Part shown: positions 55,485 to 64,000 of the stretch, piece by piece
How positions within the stretch are numbered: the first letter of the stretch is position 1
Layout of the letters: every line of letters begins with the position of its first letter
Assembly (NCBI RefSeq): GCF_000425745.1
Contig: NZ_AUEA01000001.1
Location: forward strand, 186,001-250,000
DNA: 64,000 nucleotides
Source of the DNA: Pseudomonas cremoricolorata DSM 17059 = NBRC 16634
GTDB taxonomy: Bacteria; Pseudomonadota; Gammaproteobacteria; Pseudomonadales; Pseudomonadaceae
Reading direction: 5' to 3'
The notes under the pieces: generated by a model
The model's input: only the letters and a program-made list of their open reading frames with translations
Told to the model about the DNA's origin: nothing
The model's database searches: none
Program-made: the position numbers and the translations under genes

Positions 55485-56885
55485 CTACCCCCGCCCGTCC
55501 TCATGCTCATCATGCCCGCTGCTACCCTCGAAACTCAGGCCATGCTTGCGCAGTTTGTCGTGCAGGGTCTTGCGCGGCATGCCCAGGGCTTCGGCGAGGC
55601 TGCGCATCGAACTGTGTGGCTGGCTCAGTTCTGCGGCGATCAGCGAGCGTTCGAACTGTTCGACCTGTTCGCTGAGGCTGCCGCTGCGCGCCACCGGGGC
55701 GGTGGCGCTGGTAGCCGGCGGTGGGGTGTCCAGAGCCAGTTCCAGGCCCAGGGCGAAGCGTTCGGCAGCGTTTTGCAGTTCACGCACGTTACCCGGCCAG
55801 TCGTGGCGCAGCAGTAACGCGCGCTGCGCCGGTTGCAGGCTGTGCGGGGGCAGGCCATGGCGCTGGCTGGCGGCATCGGCAAAATGCTGAAACAGCACCA
55901 GAATGTCATCGCCGCGCTCGCGCAGCGCCGGTATACGCAGCGAAGCCACGTTCAGCCGGTAGTACAAGTCGGCGCGGAAGCGGCCCTGGTCGGCGGCCTG
56001 GCGCAGGTCTTCCTTGGTAGCGGCGACGATCCGGATGTCCAGCGGAATCAGCTGGTTGCCGCCCAGGCGTTCCACCACCCGCTCCTGCAACAGGCGCAGC
56101 AGCTTGACCTGCACATCCAGGCTCATGCTTTCGATTTCATCGAGGAACAGCGTGCCGCCATTGGCGAATTCGAACTTGCCGATGCGCCGCTTCTGGGCCC
56201 CGGTGAAGGCCCCCGGTTCGTGGCCGAACAGCTCGCTTTCGACCACCGATTCGGCCAGCGCCCCGGCGTTGATCGCCACGAACGGACCGTCGCGGCGGCT
56301 CGACAGGTCGTGCAGGGCGCGCGCCACCACTTCCTTCCCGGCGCCGGTCTCGCCCAGGATCAGCACGTCAGCGCGGGTGCCGGCTAGGGCGCCGATCTGC
56401 TCGTGCAGACGCAGCATCGACGGCGATTGCCCCACCAGGCGGGTGGCCAGTTGCTGGCGGTCGCTCAGGGCTAGGCGCAGGCTGCGGTTATCCAGCACCA
56501 GGCGGCGCAAGGCGAGGGCGCGGCGCACGCTGTCGAGCAGTGCGTCGCTGGCGAACGGCTTTTCCAGAAAATCGTAGGCGCCGGCGCGCATCGCCTGTAC
56601 CGCCAGCGGCACATCGCCGTGGCCGGTGATCAACAGCACCGGCAGCTCCGGGTCGCGGCCATGCAGTTGCTCGAGCAGTTGCAGACCGTCGATGCCGGGC
56701 ATGCGGATGTCACTGACCACCACCCCCGGCCAGTCTTCGCCGATGCGCTCGGCCAGGCCCTGGGCATCGCTCAGCGCCATGACCTTGAGCCCGGCCAGAT
56801 CCAGGGTCTGGCTCAGGGCCTGGCGCAGGTGCGGGTCGTCGTCGACCAGGATGACCTGGGTCGGGCTGTCGATCAGAAAGGTCAT
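55485..56885 (-). CDS. Sigma54-dependent response regulator (DctD-like)
   Basis: A 466-residue NtrC-family activator. The receiver domain has the acidic pair in VILVDDDPHL and the phospho-acceptor Asp59 in VVVSDIRMPG. The AAA+ domain has Walker A GETGAGKEVVARAL, an intact GAFTGA in EPGAFTGAQKRR and the arginine fingers in FRADLYYRLNV. A Fis-type helix-turn-helix ends the protein (SLAEALGMPRKTLHDKLRKH). It starts inside the kinase gene stop (ATGA). Resembles DctD, regulator of C4-dicarboxylate uptake; the regulated transporter is not in the window. Confidence 0.9.
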   Translation of the reverse strand: MTFLIDSPTQVILVDDDPHLRQALSQTLDLAGLKVMALSDAQGLAERIGEDWPGVVVSDIRMPGIDGLQLLEQLHGRDPELPVLLITGHGDVPLAVQAMRAGAYDFLEKPFASDALLDSVRRALALRRLVLDNRSLRLALSDRQQLATRLVGQSPSMLRLHEQIGALAGTRADVLILGETGAGKEVVARALHDLSSRRDGPFVAINAGALAESVVESELFGHEPGAFTGAQKRRIGKFEFANGGTLFLDEIESMSLDVQVKLLRLLQERVVERLGGNQLIPLDIRIVAATKEDLRQAADQGRFRADLYYRLNVASLRIPALRERGDDILVLFQHFADAASQRHGLPPHSLQPAQRALLLRHDWPGNVRELQNAAERFALGLELALDTPPPATSATAPVARSGSLSEQVEQFERSLIAAELSQPHSSMRSLAEALGMPRKTLHDKLRKHGLSFEGSSGHDEHEDGRG

Positions 56886-58696
56886 GCCGAGGGGTCCTCA
56901 GAAGGTTTCAGGTTGGCGCCGCCGCTGGCCACGCGCAGGCGCAAGGTCAGCAAGGCGCCGCCTTCGGGGTGGTTGCCCAGCAGCAGTTCGCCGCCCAGGG
57001 TGCGCATCAGGCTGTCGCAGATGGCCAGGCCCAGGCCCAGCCCCTGGGTGCGGGTCTTGGTGGTGAAGAACGGTTCGCGGGCGTGGGCCAGGGCCTGGCT
57101 GCTGAAGCCTGGGCCATTATCGCGAATCAGCAGATACACATGGTCGTCGCGTTTTTCCGCACTCAGCCACAGCGTGCGCGGATTGGCTTTCTCGGTGAGG
57201 GCATCGAGGGCGTTGGCCAGCAGGTTGCCGAGCACCTGGCGCAGGCGGGTTTCACCGGCCTGCACCCACAAGGTGGCATCGGGAATGTCGCGCACCAACT
57301 CCACGGCCATGGCGCGCCGGCGCTTGGCCAGCAAGGCCAGGGCGTCTTCCAGTGCCGGTTGCAGGGCCACGCTTTCCGGGGCATGGCGGTCGCGCCGGGC
57401 GAAGGCGCGCAGGTGGGCGATGATCGAGGCCATGCGCCCGGTCAGCTCGCCGATCTGCTTGAGGTTGCCACGGGCATCTTCGGTGCGCTGGTGGTCGAGC
57501 AGCACCTCGGCGTTCTCGGCATAGCTGCGGATCGCCGCCAGCGGCTGGTTGAGCTCATGGCTGATGCTCGCCGACATGGTGCCGAGCACCGACAGCTTGC
57601 CGGCCTGCACCAGTTCGTCCTGGGCGCGCACCAGTTCCTGCTGGGCGTTTTCCCGCTCCAGCACCGCGCTCTTGAGGCGGGTGTTGAGGCCTTCCAGTGC
57701 AGCGGTGCGCTCGATCACGCGTTTTTCCAGGTCTTGCCGGCCACGCGCCTCGAAGCGAATGCGGTCGATGTAATGGCGCCGGCGCTGCATCACCAGCCCG
57801 GCCAGCAGCATCAGCACCAGCAGCGCACCGGCGCCGATGGCGGTGACCGTTTGCACCGAGCGGTCGAGGAGGATGCGCGGGGCGAGGATGCTCACCTGCC
57901 AGCCGGTTTCGCGGATGTCGCGGGTCTGGGTGATCCAGGCGTCGGGGTTGAGGGTCAGCGGCTGTGGCGCCTGGGTCGGGTAGGGCTGGATGGCGATGAT
58001 CGCCTGACGCTCGGCGGCGCTCAGCGGGCGGGTCGCGCGGAAGCGCCAGTCGGGCCGCGAGGTGAGCACCACCACGCCATTCTGGTCGGTCAGCAGCAGT
58101 TGTTCCGGGGTGCGTCCCCACAGCGTTTCGGTGTGGTCGAGGTCGACCTTGACCACCAGCACGCCGATCACCTTGCCGGCATCGCGCACGGCGGCGGCGA
58201 AGAAGTAGCCGCGCTTGGCCGAGGTGGTGCCCTGGCCGAAGAAGCGCCCCAGATTGCCCTGCATGGCTTCGATGAAATATGGGCGGAAGGCGAAGTTGCG
58301 ACCGACGAAAGAATCGTGCTTGTCCCAGTTGGAGCCGGCCAGGGTGTTGCCGCTGACGTCCATCAGGTACATCACCTCGGCGCCGGTCTGCTGGGAAATG
58401 TCCTTGAGCAGACGGTTGGCGTTGGTCACCGCTTCCAGGCGGAACGGGTCTTTCAGCACACCGCGCAGCGCTGGCAGTTCGCCGAGAATCTGCGGCAGGG
58501 TTTCGTAGCGGTGCAGGGTGCCGAGCAGGTTGGCGACGTACAGGTCGAGGGTCTGACGGTTTTGCGAGGCCAGTTGATCCTGGTAGTAGCGCTCGGCCAG
58601 GTGATGCAGCGGCCACAACAGCGGCGCCAGGCACAGCGCCAGCAGGGCCAGGCTGCGCCAGCGGGGGCGTCGGGGTGGAGTCGGAGTCGGGGTCAT
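56882..58696 (-). CDS. Sensor histidine kinase (DctB-like)
   Basis: A 604-residue membrane kinase. Helices near LALLALCLAPLLWPLHHLAE and GAGALLVLMLLAGLVMQ flank a periplasmic double-PAS sensor region (about 35-280) like that of DctB, which binds C4-dicarboxylates. A coiled-coil linker leads to the H-box SISHELNQPLAAIRSYAENA, and the ATP domain has NLLANALDAL, RDNGPGFSSQ and TRTQGLGLGLAICDS. Paired with the DctD-like regulator in one operon. The ligand is inferred from similarity only. Confidence 0.9.
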   Translation of the reverse strand: MTPTPTPPRRPRWRSLALLALCLAPLLWPLHHLAERYYQDQLASQNRQTLDLYVANLLGTLHRYETLPQILGELPALRGVLKDPFRLEAVTNANRLLKDISQQTGAEVMYLMDVSGNTLAGSNWDKHDSFVGRNFAFRPYFIEAMQGNLGRFFGQGTTSAKRGYFFAAAVRDAGKVIGVLVVKVDLDHTETLWGRTPEQLLLTDQNGVVVLTSRPDWRFRATRPLSAAERQAIIAIQPYPTQAPQPLTLNPDAWITQTRDIRETGWQVSILAPRILLDRSVQTVTAIGAGALLVLMLLAGLVMQRRRHYIDRIRFEARGRQDLEKRVIERTAALEGLNTRLKSAVLERENAQQELVRAQDELVQAGKLSVLGTMSASISHELNQPLAAIRSYAENAEVLLDHQRTEDARGNLKQIGELTGRMASIIAHLRAFARRDRHAPESVALQPALEDALALLAKRRRAMAVELVRDIPDATLWVQAGETRLRQVLGNLLANALDALTEKANPRTLWLSAEKRDDHVYLLIRDNGPGFSSQALAHAREPFFTTKTRTQGLGLGLAICDSLMRTLGGELLLGNHPEGGALLTLRLRVASGGANLKPSEDPSA

Positions 58697-58805
58697 CGCC
58701 TGTCGCGCCAGTCAAAGAGGCGGTAATTATGCGCTACTTCGCCTTGCCCCTTGAATATCGCTGGACGCAGTGGCGATATAGGCGGCAAAAAATCGAGGCC
58801 TTGCC

Positions 58806-61706
58806 ATGTCCCTGAGCACCCTGATGCAGCGTTCCAGCCTGCCCAATCCCGTACTCGACCCGCTTCAGGCCGAGGCCTTACTGCGGCGCCACTATGGGCT
58901 GCACGGCACGCTGAAGTCGCTGGGCAGCCAGCAGGACCTCAACCTGCGCCTGGACACTGGCCAGGCGCGCTATGTGCTCAAGGTCTGCCACGCCAGCTAT
59001 GCCGAGCAGGAATTGCACGCGCAGCACGCTGCACTGGCGCATTTGCGCGCGCACGGCCTGCCGGTGCCGGCGGTGCAGCCCGCCGTCGATGGCAGCACGC
59101 TGCTCGGCATCGAGGCCGACGGGCAGCCCCTGCGCGCGCGTCTGCTCGACTACATCGAAGGCCAGCCGCTCGGCGACCTGCAGCACCTGCCCACACGGCT
59201 GATCGCCGAGCTCGGCACGCTGTGCGGACGGGTCGACCTGGCCCTGGCCGAGTTTCATCACCCCGGCCTGCAACGCACCTTGCAATGGGACCCGCGCCAC
59301 GCCGTGGCGTTGATCGAGCAACTGCTGCCGGCCCTGCCCAACGCCGAGCGCCAGGCCCAGGTGCGCCAGGTTTGCGCCGCTGCCGCCGAGCGCCTGCAAG
59401 CGCTGGTCGAGCACCTGCCGCTGCAAGCCGTGCACCTGGACATCACCGACGACAACACTGTCTGGGCCCGCGATGAACAGCGCCAGTGGCAGCTGCAAGG
59501 GGTGATCGATTTCGGCGATCTGCTGCACACCTGGCGCATCGCCGAGCTGTCGGTCACCTGCGCCGGCCTGTTGCATCAACTGCCCGACGACCCGCTGCGC
59601 ATCGCTGCAGCGGTGCGCGCCTACCACGCGGTCAATCCGCTGCATGAAGCCGAGCTGCGCGCGCTGTGGCCGCTGATCGTGCTGCGCGCCGCAGTGCTGG
59701 TGCTGAGCAGCGCCCATCATCTGCAGCACGACCCGCACAACGCGTATATCCGCGCCAATCTCGCCTGTGAATGGGGCATCTTCGATGTCGCGGCGGCGGC
59801 GCCTGCCGCGCTGATGGAAGCGGCGTTCCTCGACGCTGGCGGCTGTTCGCCGCTCTTTCTGCCGCTCGATGGCTGCGCGCCGCTGCTGCCAGCGCTGGCC
59901 TCCCAGCCGCCTATGGGTGTCGACCTCGGTGTACTCAGCCCGCACTGCGAGGCCGGCAACTGGCAGCAGGCCGATTTCGACCGCAAGGTACTCGAGGCGC
60001 AACCGGGCGCAGCCTGCACCCTGCACGGGCAATACCGCCTGTCGCAAACGCACATCGACCGCGCCGACGAGCCGGCCACCTGTGCTCTCGGCGTACAGCT
60101 CAAGCTGACGCCGGGCAGCGAACTGGTCGCGCCGCTCGAAGGCATCTGGCAGCGCCATGGCGACGACCAGGGCTGCCTGCGCATGGCCTCATGCAGCTTG
60201 TGGATAAGTGGCTTGCAGCAGGCGCCGGCCGAGGGTCAGCGGCTGGCTCGGGGCGATGCTCTGGGCAGCAGCAGCGGTTGGCTCAGTGTGCAGTTGTGCC
60301 GCACGGCAGACCTGCGTCCGCCGCTGTTCGCCAGGCCCAGCGAGGCGTCTGCGTGGCTGGTGCTGTGCCCCTCACCAGGCGCGCTGCTCGGTTTTGCTTG
60401 CGAGGCGCCGCCGCTGGTCGATGCCCAGGCGCTGCTGGCACGCCGCGATGCAAGCTTTGCCCGCTCGCAGAAGCACTACTACCAGCAGCCGCCACAGATC
60501 GAGCGCGGCTGGCGCAACTACCTGATCGACATGCAGGGCCGTTCGTACCTGGACATGCTCAACAACGTCGCGGTGCTCGGCCACGGCCACCCGCGCATGG
60601 CCGCTGAATCGGCCCGGCAGTGGTCGCTGCTCAACACCAACTCACGCTTCCACTACGCCGCCATCGCCGAGTTTTCCGAGCGCCTGCTGGCGCTGGCGCC
60701 GCCGGGCTTCGACCGGGTGTTTCTGGTCAATAGCGGCACCGAGGCCAACGACCTGGCGATTCGCCTGGCCTGGGCCTACAGCGGCGGGCGTGACCTGCTC
60801 AGCGTGCTGGAGGCCTACCACGGCTGGTCGGTGGCGACCGATGCCATTTCCACCTCCATCGCCGACAACCCGCAAGCCTTGCAGACGCGCCCTGAGTGGG
60901 TGCATGCGGTGCAGGCGCCGAACACCTTTCGCGGGCGCTATCGCGGCGCCGACAGCGCGGCGCAGTACCTGCGCGACGTCGACGCCAAGCTCGCCACGCT
61001 CGACGCCCAGGGGCGGCAACTGGCGGGGTTCATCTGCGAGCCGGTGTATGGCAATGCCGGGGGTATCGCCCTGCCGCGCGGCTATCTGCAACAGGCCTAT
61101 GCCAAAGTCCGCGAGCGCGGCGGGGTGTGCATCGCCGATGAGGTGCAGGTCGGCTATGGCCGTTTGGGTGAGCACTTCTGGGGCTTCGAAGAACAGGGCG
61201 TGGTGCCGGACATCATCACCATGGCCAAAGGCATGGGCAATGGCCAGCCGTTGGGCGCGGTGATCACCCGCCGCGAAATCGCCGAGGCGCTGGAAGCCGA
61301 GGGCTATTTCTTCTCCTCGGCCGGCGGCAGCCCGGTGAGTTGCCGCATCGGCCTGGCGGTGCTGGAGGTGATGGAAGACGAGCGACTGGTGCAGAACGCT
61401 CGCGAGGTGGGCGGCTACTTCAAGGCGCGACTGCAAGACCTTGTGGACAAACATCCGCTGGCCGGTGCCGTACATGGCTCCGGGTTCTACCTGGGGCTGG
61501 AACTGGTACGTGACCGCATCACCCAGGAACCGGCCAGCGGCGAAACCCACTACTTGTGCGAGCGCCTGCGTGAGCTGGGGATTTTCATGCAGCCGACCGG
61601 CGACTACCTGAACATTCTCAAGATCAAACCGCCGATGGTCACCACCCGCGCCAGCGTGGATTATTTCGTGAATTGTGTGGATCGAATCCTGGGGGAGGGG
61701 CTCTAG
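58806..61706 (+). CDS. Three-domain fusion: APH-type kinase, degenerate M23-like domain, class III PLP aminotransferase
   Basis: A 966-residue protein. Residues about 25-310 are an aminoglycoside-phosphotransferase-like kinase with catalytic HLDITDDNT (Asp212) and metal-binding DFGD (235-238). Residues about 420-500 resemble an M23/LytM domain (LTPGSELVAPLEG), but no zinc histidines remain. Residues about 555-966 are a class III aminotransferase with SGTEANDLAIRLAW and PLP Lys808 in MAKGMGNGQPLGAV. In animals, separate homologues of the end domains are hydroxylysine kinase and phospho-lyases for phosphohydroxylysine or phosphoethanolamine, so a kinase-then-phospholyase reaction is a reasonable hypothesis. 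GAGG precedes the start region; divergent from the dctB-like gene. Confidence 0.9.
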   Translation: MSLSTLMQRSSLPNPVLDPLQAEALLRRHYGLHGTLKSLGSQQDLNLRLDTGQARYVLKVCHASYAEQELHAQHAALAHLRAHGLPVPAVQPAVDGSTLLGIEADGQPLRARLLDYIEGQPLGDLQHLPTRLIAELGTLCGRVDLALAEFHHPGLQRTLQWDPRHAVALIEQLLPALPNAERQAQVRQVCAAAAERLQALVEHLPLQAVHLDITDDNTVWARDEQRQWQLQGVIDFGDLLHTWRIAELSVTCAGLLHQLPDDPLRIAAAVRAYHAVNPLHEAELRALWPLIVLRAAVLVLSSAHHLQHDPHNAYIRANLACEWGIFDVAAAAPAALMEAAFLDAGGCSPLFLPLDGCAPLLPALASQPPMGVDLGVLSPHCEAGNWQQADFDRKVLEAQPGAACTLHGQYRLSQTHIDRADEPATCALGVQLKLTPGSELVAPLEGIWQRHGDDQGCLRMASCSLWISGLQQAPAEGQRLARGDALGSSSGWLSVQLCRTADLRPPLFARPSEASAWLVLCPSPGALLGFACEAPPLVDAQALLARRDASFARSQKHYYQQPPQIERGWRNYLIDMQGRSYLDMLNNVAVLGHGHPRMAAESARQWSLLNTNSRFHYAAIAEFSERLLALAPPGFDRVFLVNSGTEANDLAIRLAWAYSGGRDLLSVLEAYHGWSVATDAISTSIADNPQALQTRPEWVHAVQAPNTFRGRYRGADSAAQYLRDVDAKLATLDAQGRQLAGFICEPVYGNAGGIALPRGYLQQAYAKVRERGGVCIADEVQVGYGRLGEHFWGFEEQGVVPDIITMAKGMGNGQPLGAVITRREIAEALEAEGYFFSSAGGSPVSCRIGLAVLEVMEDERLVQNAREVGGYFKARLQDLVDKHPLAGAVHGSGFYLGLELVRDRITQEPASGETHYLCERLRELGIFMQPTGDYLNILKIKPPMVTTRASVDYFVNCVDRILGEGL

Positions 61707-61726
61707 AGGAGGTGTTCGTCGGATTT

Positions 61727-61749
61727 AAGTCGATAATGATCGGCTTTTT
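61727..61749 (+). terminator. Terminator of the fusion gene
   Basis: AAGTCGAT (61727-61734), loop AATG, ATCGGCTT (61739-61746) with one G-T pair, ending in five T (61745-61749). It lies 20 bases after the stop. Confidence 0.75.
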
Positions 61750-61784
61750 CGAGGCGTTACTAAGGTTGCCAAGGCTTACCTTGG

Positions 61785-61844
61785 TTCGCGGCTGAAGCCG
61801 CTCATGCAAGGTTTGCGATCCCTGTTAGAGCGGCTTCACCCGCC
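61785..61844. repeat. REP pair upstream of aguA
   Basis: TTCGCGGCTGAAGCCGCTCA (61785-61804) faces CTGTTAGAGCGGCTTCACCC (61821-61840) in inverted orientation. This is the second REPIN-like pair of the window. The rest of the 61707-61954 gap holds the fusion-gene terminator and an AT-rich stretch (61868-61910) likely to contain the aguA promoter. Confidence 0.75.
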
Positions 61845-61954
61845 AAGCTCTCAACTAGCACAGGCTTTAAAGTCAGATAATTATCGGCTATAAGTTATCC
61901 AAAATTCCCACCACGCCATGGCGCACGCGCGTCTGGCCCCCACAGAGGTCATTC

Positions 61955-63061
61955 ATGAAAACCCTCACTTCGACTCCGCGCGCCGATGGTTTCCACATGC
62001 CCGCCGAATGGGCGCCGCAGACCCAGGTCTGGATGGTCTGGCCAGAGCGCTCGGACAACTGGCGCTTGGGCGGCAAGCCGGCGCAGGCTGCACACGTTAC
62101 CTTGGCCAAAGCCATCGCCCGCTTCGAACCGGTCACCGTGGCCGCCTCGGCCGGCCAGTACGAGAACGCTCGTCGCCAGCTCGACCTGCCCAACATCCGC
62201 GTGGTGGAAATCAGCAGCGACGACGCCTGGGTGCGTGACACCGGGCCGACCTTCGTGATCAACGCCAGCGGCGAAGTGCGCGGCGTCGATTGGGCCTTCA
62301 ACGCCTGGGGCGGCTTCGACGGCGGCCTGTACTCGCCCTGGAACCGCGACGCGGAACTGGCGGCCAAGGTGTTGGAAATGGAGCGCTGCCAGCGCTACCA
62401 CACCGAAGGCTTCGTGCTCGAAGGCGGCTCGATTCATGTCGATGGTGAAGGCACCCTGATCACCACCGAAGAATGCCTGCTCAACCGTAACCGCAACCCG
62501 CACCTGAGCCGTGAGCAGATCGAGCAGGTGCTGGCCGAGCAGTTGGCGGTGGAGAAGGTCATCTGGCTGCCGGATGGCCTGTTCAACGATGAAACCGACG
62601 GCCATGTGGATAACTTCTGCTGCTACGTGCGCCCGGGCGAGGTGCTGCTTGCCTGGACCGACGATCCGCAAAACCCCAACTACCCACGCTGCCAGGCGGC
62701 GATGCAGGTGCTGGAGAGCAGCCGTGACGCCAAGGGCCGTGCGCTGACCGTGCACAAGATGCCGATCCCAGGGCCGTTGTTCGCCACCGAAGAGGAATGC
62801 GCAGGCGTCGATCAGGTGGCCGGCAGTCAGCCGCGTGATCCGTCGGTGCGTCTGGCCGGTTCCTATGTCAACTTCCTCATCGTCAACGGCGGCATCATCG
62901 CCCCTAGCTTCGATGACCCGATGGACGCCCAGGCCCGCGACATTCTGGCGGCGCTGTTCCCGGACCACGAAGTGGTGATGATTCCGGGCCGCGAACTGCT
63001 GCTTGGCGGCGGCAACATCCACTGCCTGACCCAGCAGCAGCCGGCGCCTGTGCACGGCTGA
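61955..63061 (+). CDS. aguA: Agmatine deiminase
   Basis: A 368-residue enzyme that converts agmatine to N-carbamoylputrescine and ammonia, the first step of the agmatine-to-putrescine route. The catalytic Cys357 is in [13 protein letters not shown], and [22 protein letters not shown] and [16 protein letters not shown] are the guanidine-binding and catalytic segments of the peptidyl-arginine-deiminase fold. aguB, its usual partner, is not adjacent. Confidence 0.95.
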   Translation: MKTLTSTPRADGFHMPAEWAPQTQVWMVWPERSDNWRLGGKPAQAAHVTLAKAIARFEPVTVAASAGQYENARRQLDLPNIRVVEISSDDAWVRDTGPTFVINASGEVRGVDWAFNAWGGFDGGLYSPWNRDAELAAKVLEMERCQRYHTEGFVLEGGSIHVDGEGTLITTEECLLNRNRNPHLSREQIEQVLAEQLAVEKVIWLPDGLFNDETDGHVDNFCCYVRPGEVLLAWTDDPQNPNYPRCQAAMQVLESSRDAKGRALTVHKMPIPGPLFATEEECAGVDQVAGSQPRDPSVRLAGSYVNFLIVNGGIIAPSFDDPMDAQARDILAALFPDHEVVMIPGRELLLGGGNIHCLTQQQPAPVHG

Positions 63062-63213
63062 TCGGTGCCGTGTTGTAGTGTGGGCGCTGCAAAAGCGCTC
63101 ACACATTGCGACTCTTCCTACAGAATAATTCACCAGTTCTGCTCGAAATGACCCTTCAAATTTGCTGCTGAAGCGGCGAAATCTGGTTATAACCTTATTC
63201 TTTTCACGATTTT

Positions 63214-63243
63214 TTGACATTTTCGTCAAGTCGCAGCTAGGAT
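63214..63243 (+). promoter_or_regulatory. Predicted sigma70 promoter of the downstream porin
   Basis: TTGACA (63214-63219) and TAGGAT (63238-63243) are separated by 18 bases, about 100 bases before the porin start. TTGAC (63214-63218) and GTCAA (63225-63229) form an inverted repeat over the -35 box that may be an operator. Nothing else is recognised in the gap 63062-63341 apart from AT-rich DNA upstream. Confidence 0.6.
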
Positions 63244-63341
63244 TCGATCCCTCTTCGCTGGCCCGGCTTGGGTCAGTCTGCTGCCAGGTGCCGTGGATCG
63301 CTCACAGCGCTTGTTGATGTCGTGATAAGGAAAACGCCCCA

Positions 63342-64000
63342 ATGTTGAACACCAGGATCAGCCTCGTCGCACTGGCATTGATTGCCGCGAGCCAGGCCCA
63401 GGCCAATGAGCAGGCCCAAAGCAAAGGCTTCGTCGAAGACAGCCACGCCAACGTGCTGCTGCGCAACGCCTACATCAACCGTGACAAGAAGCACGGTAAT
63501 TCCGACCAGGCCGAGTGGGGCCAGGCGTTCATCGGCAAGTTCAGCTCCGGCTTCACCCAGGGCACGGTCGGCGTCGGCGTCGATGCCTTCGGCCTGTATG
63601 CGCTGCGTCTGGATGGCGGCAAGGGCCGTAACGGCGGAGCCGGCATCGACTTCTTCAAGCCCAGCGATACCGCGCCAGCCAACTCCCCGCACAACCTCGC
63701 CCGCGCCGGTGCAGCGGTGAAGTTCCGTATCTCCAACACCGTGCTCAAGTACGGCGACCAGATGCCGTCGCTGCCCGTGCTGCAACACGACGACGCCCGC
63801 CTGCTGCCCGAGAGCTTCACCGGCACGCTGATCACCTCCAAGGAGATCAAGGGCCTGGAACTGAACGCCGGCCGCTTCACCCAGGAAGCGCGCAAGAGCG
63901 CCGAAGGCCGCGACAGCGGCGGTCTGAAGTCGATCAACGTGCTCGGCGGCAGCTACCACTTCACTGACAGCTTCAGCGGCTCGCTGTACACCTCGCAGGT
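63342..64000 (+). CDS. OprD-family outer-membrane porin, N-terminal part
   Basis: About 219 residues are present; the gene runs off the right edge. A signal peptide MLNTRISLVALALIAASQAQ is followed by the OprD start KGFVEDSHANVLLRNAYINR and the strands EWGQAFIGKFSSGFTQGTVG and GVGVDAFGLYALRLDGG. This resembles OprQ/OprE-type members. AAGG at 63327-63330 precedes the ATG at some distance. The same family is found at the left edge of the window, but the two fragments do not overlap so they cannot be compared. Confidence 0.92.
   Translation, partial: MLNTRISLVALALIAASQAQANEQAQSKGFVEDSHANVLLRNAYINRDKKHGNSDQAEWGQAFIGKFSSGFTQGTVGVGVDAFGLYALRLDGGKGRNGGAGIDFFKPSDTAPANSPHNLARAGAAVKFRISNTVLKYGDQMPSLPVLQHDDARLLPESFTGTLITSKEIKGLELNAGRFTQEARKSAEGRDSGGLKSINVLGGSYHFTDSFSGSLYTSQ

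Noticed and set aside
56969..58726. 585-residue plus-strand frame over the DctB-like kinase gene
   Set aside because: Antisense to a kinase with all its motifs; no recognisable domain.

Overview
The window reads as a chromosome segment of a Pseudomonas of the P. putida group. The evidence is high-GC coding DNA, putida-type REP hairpins, a 323-residue thymidylate synthase, a CadR/CadA pair with the cysteine spacing known from P. putida, and the gene order lsfA-ssuEADCBF ... gshA-tex-ompR-envZ-rimK-hslR-hslO-pckA, which as I recall is that of P. putida KT2440. No phage, IS element, CRISPR array, rRNA or tRNA was recognised. The window opens inside an OprD-family porin gene and closes inside another.

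Layout. (1) 1-6019: porin 3' end, the 1-Cys peroxiredoxin lsfA and the sulfonate operon ssuEADCBF, with SsuF as the last gene. (2) 6292-10371: an iron-starvation signalling cassette (ECF sigma, anti-sigma, STN-containing TonB-dependent receptor), closed by a REP pair and lying between ssuF and the tetR-gshA unit. (3) 10465-23217: housekeeping block with gshA plus an overlapping TetR gene, tex, ompR-envZ, rimBK, hslR, a PAP2 membrane phosphatase, hslO and pckA, with several structured intergenic regions. (4) 23481-28184: tonB-exbB-exbD, a small RBBP9-type hydrolase, an odd AAA+ protein of the sigma54-activator type and an orphan MetQ-like binding protein. (5) 28268-35591: hydrolase / N-terminal-nucleophile acylase / DUF6436 operon, a lysophospholipase-like hydrolase, DUF2059, a 2OG-Fe(II) oxygenase, DUF523 and a shortened solute-binding protein. 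(6) 35716-49964: serA divergent from D-2-hydroxyglutarate dehydrogenase, a FAH-family enzyme, two tandem SdiA-regulated-domain proteins, rpiA, ilvA, rppH, ptsP, an NRDE protein, lgt and thyA. (7) 49990-55392: VOC protein, the cadmium-resistance pair cadR-cadA with a MerR-type operator, a YrfG-like nucleotidase, nudE-cysQ. (8) 55485-64000: a DctB/DctD-like two-component system, a three-domain kinase / pseudo-peptidase / class III aminotransferase fusion, agmatine deiminase aguA, and the start of a second OprD-family porin.

How it fits together. Sulfur handling recurs: sulfonate import and desulfonation, LsfA, a MetQ-like protein, glutathione synthesis and CysQ. Iron uptake is represented by both a siderophore sensing cassette and a TonB-ExbB-ExbD energiser. 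The most unusual items are the AAA+ protein that keeps its Walker motifs but has lost the GAFTGA loop, both arginine-finger positions and any DNA-binding domain; the 966-residue kinase-aminotransferase fusion with a metal-site-less M23-like middle domain; and the large structured leader upstream of pckA. Most of the rest is ordinary core genome.
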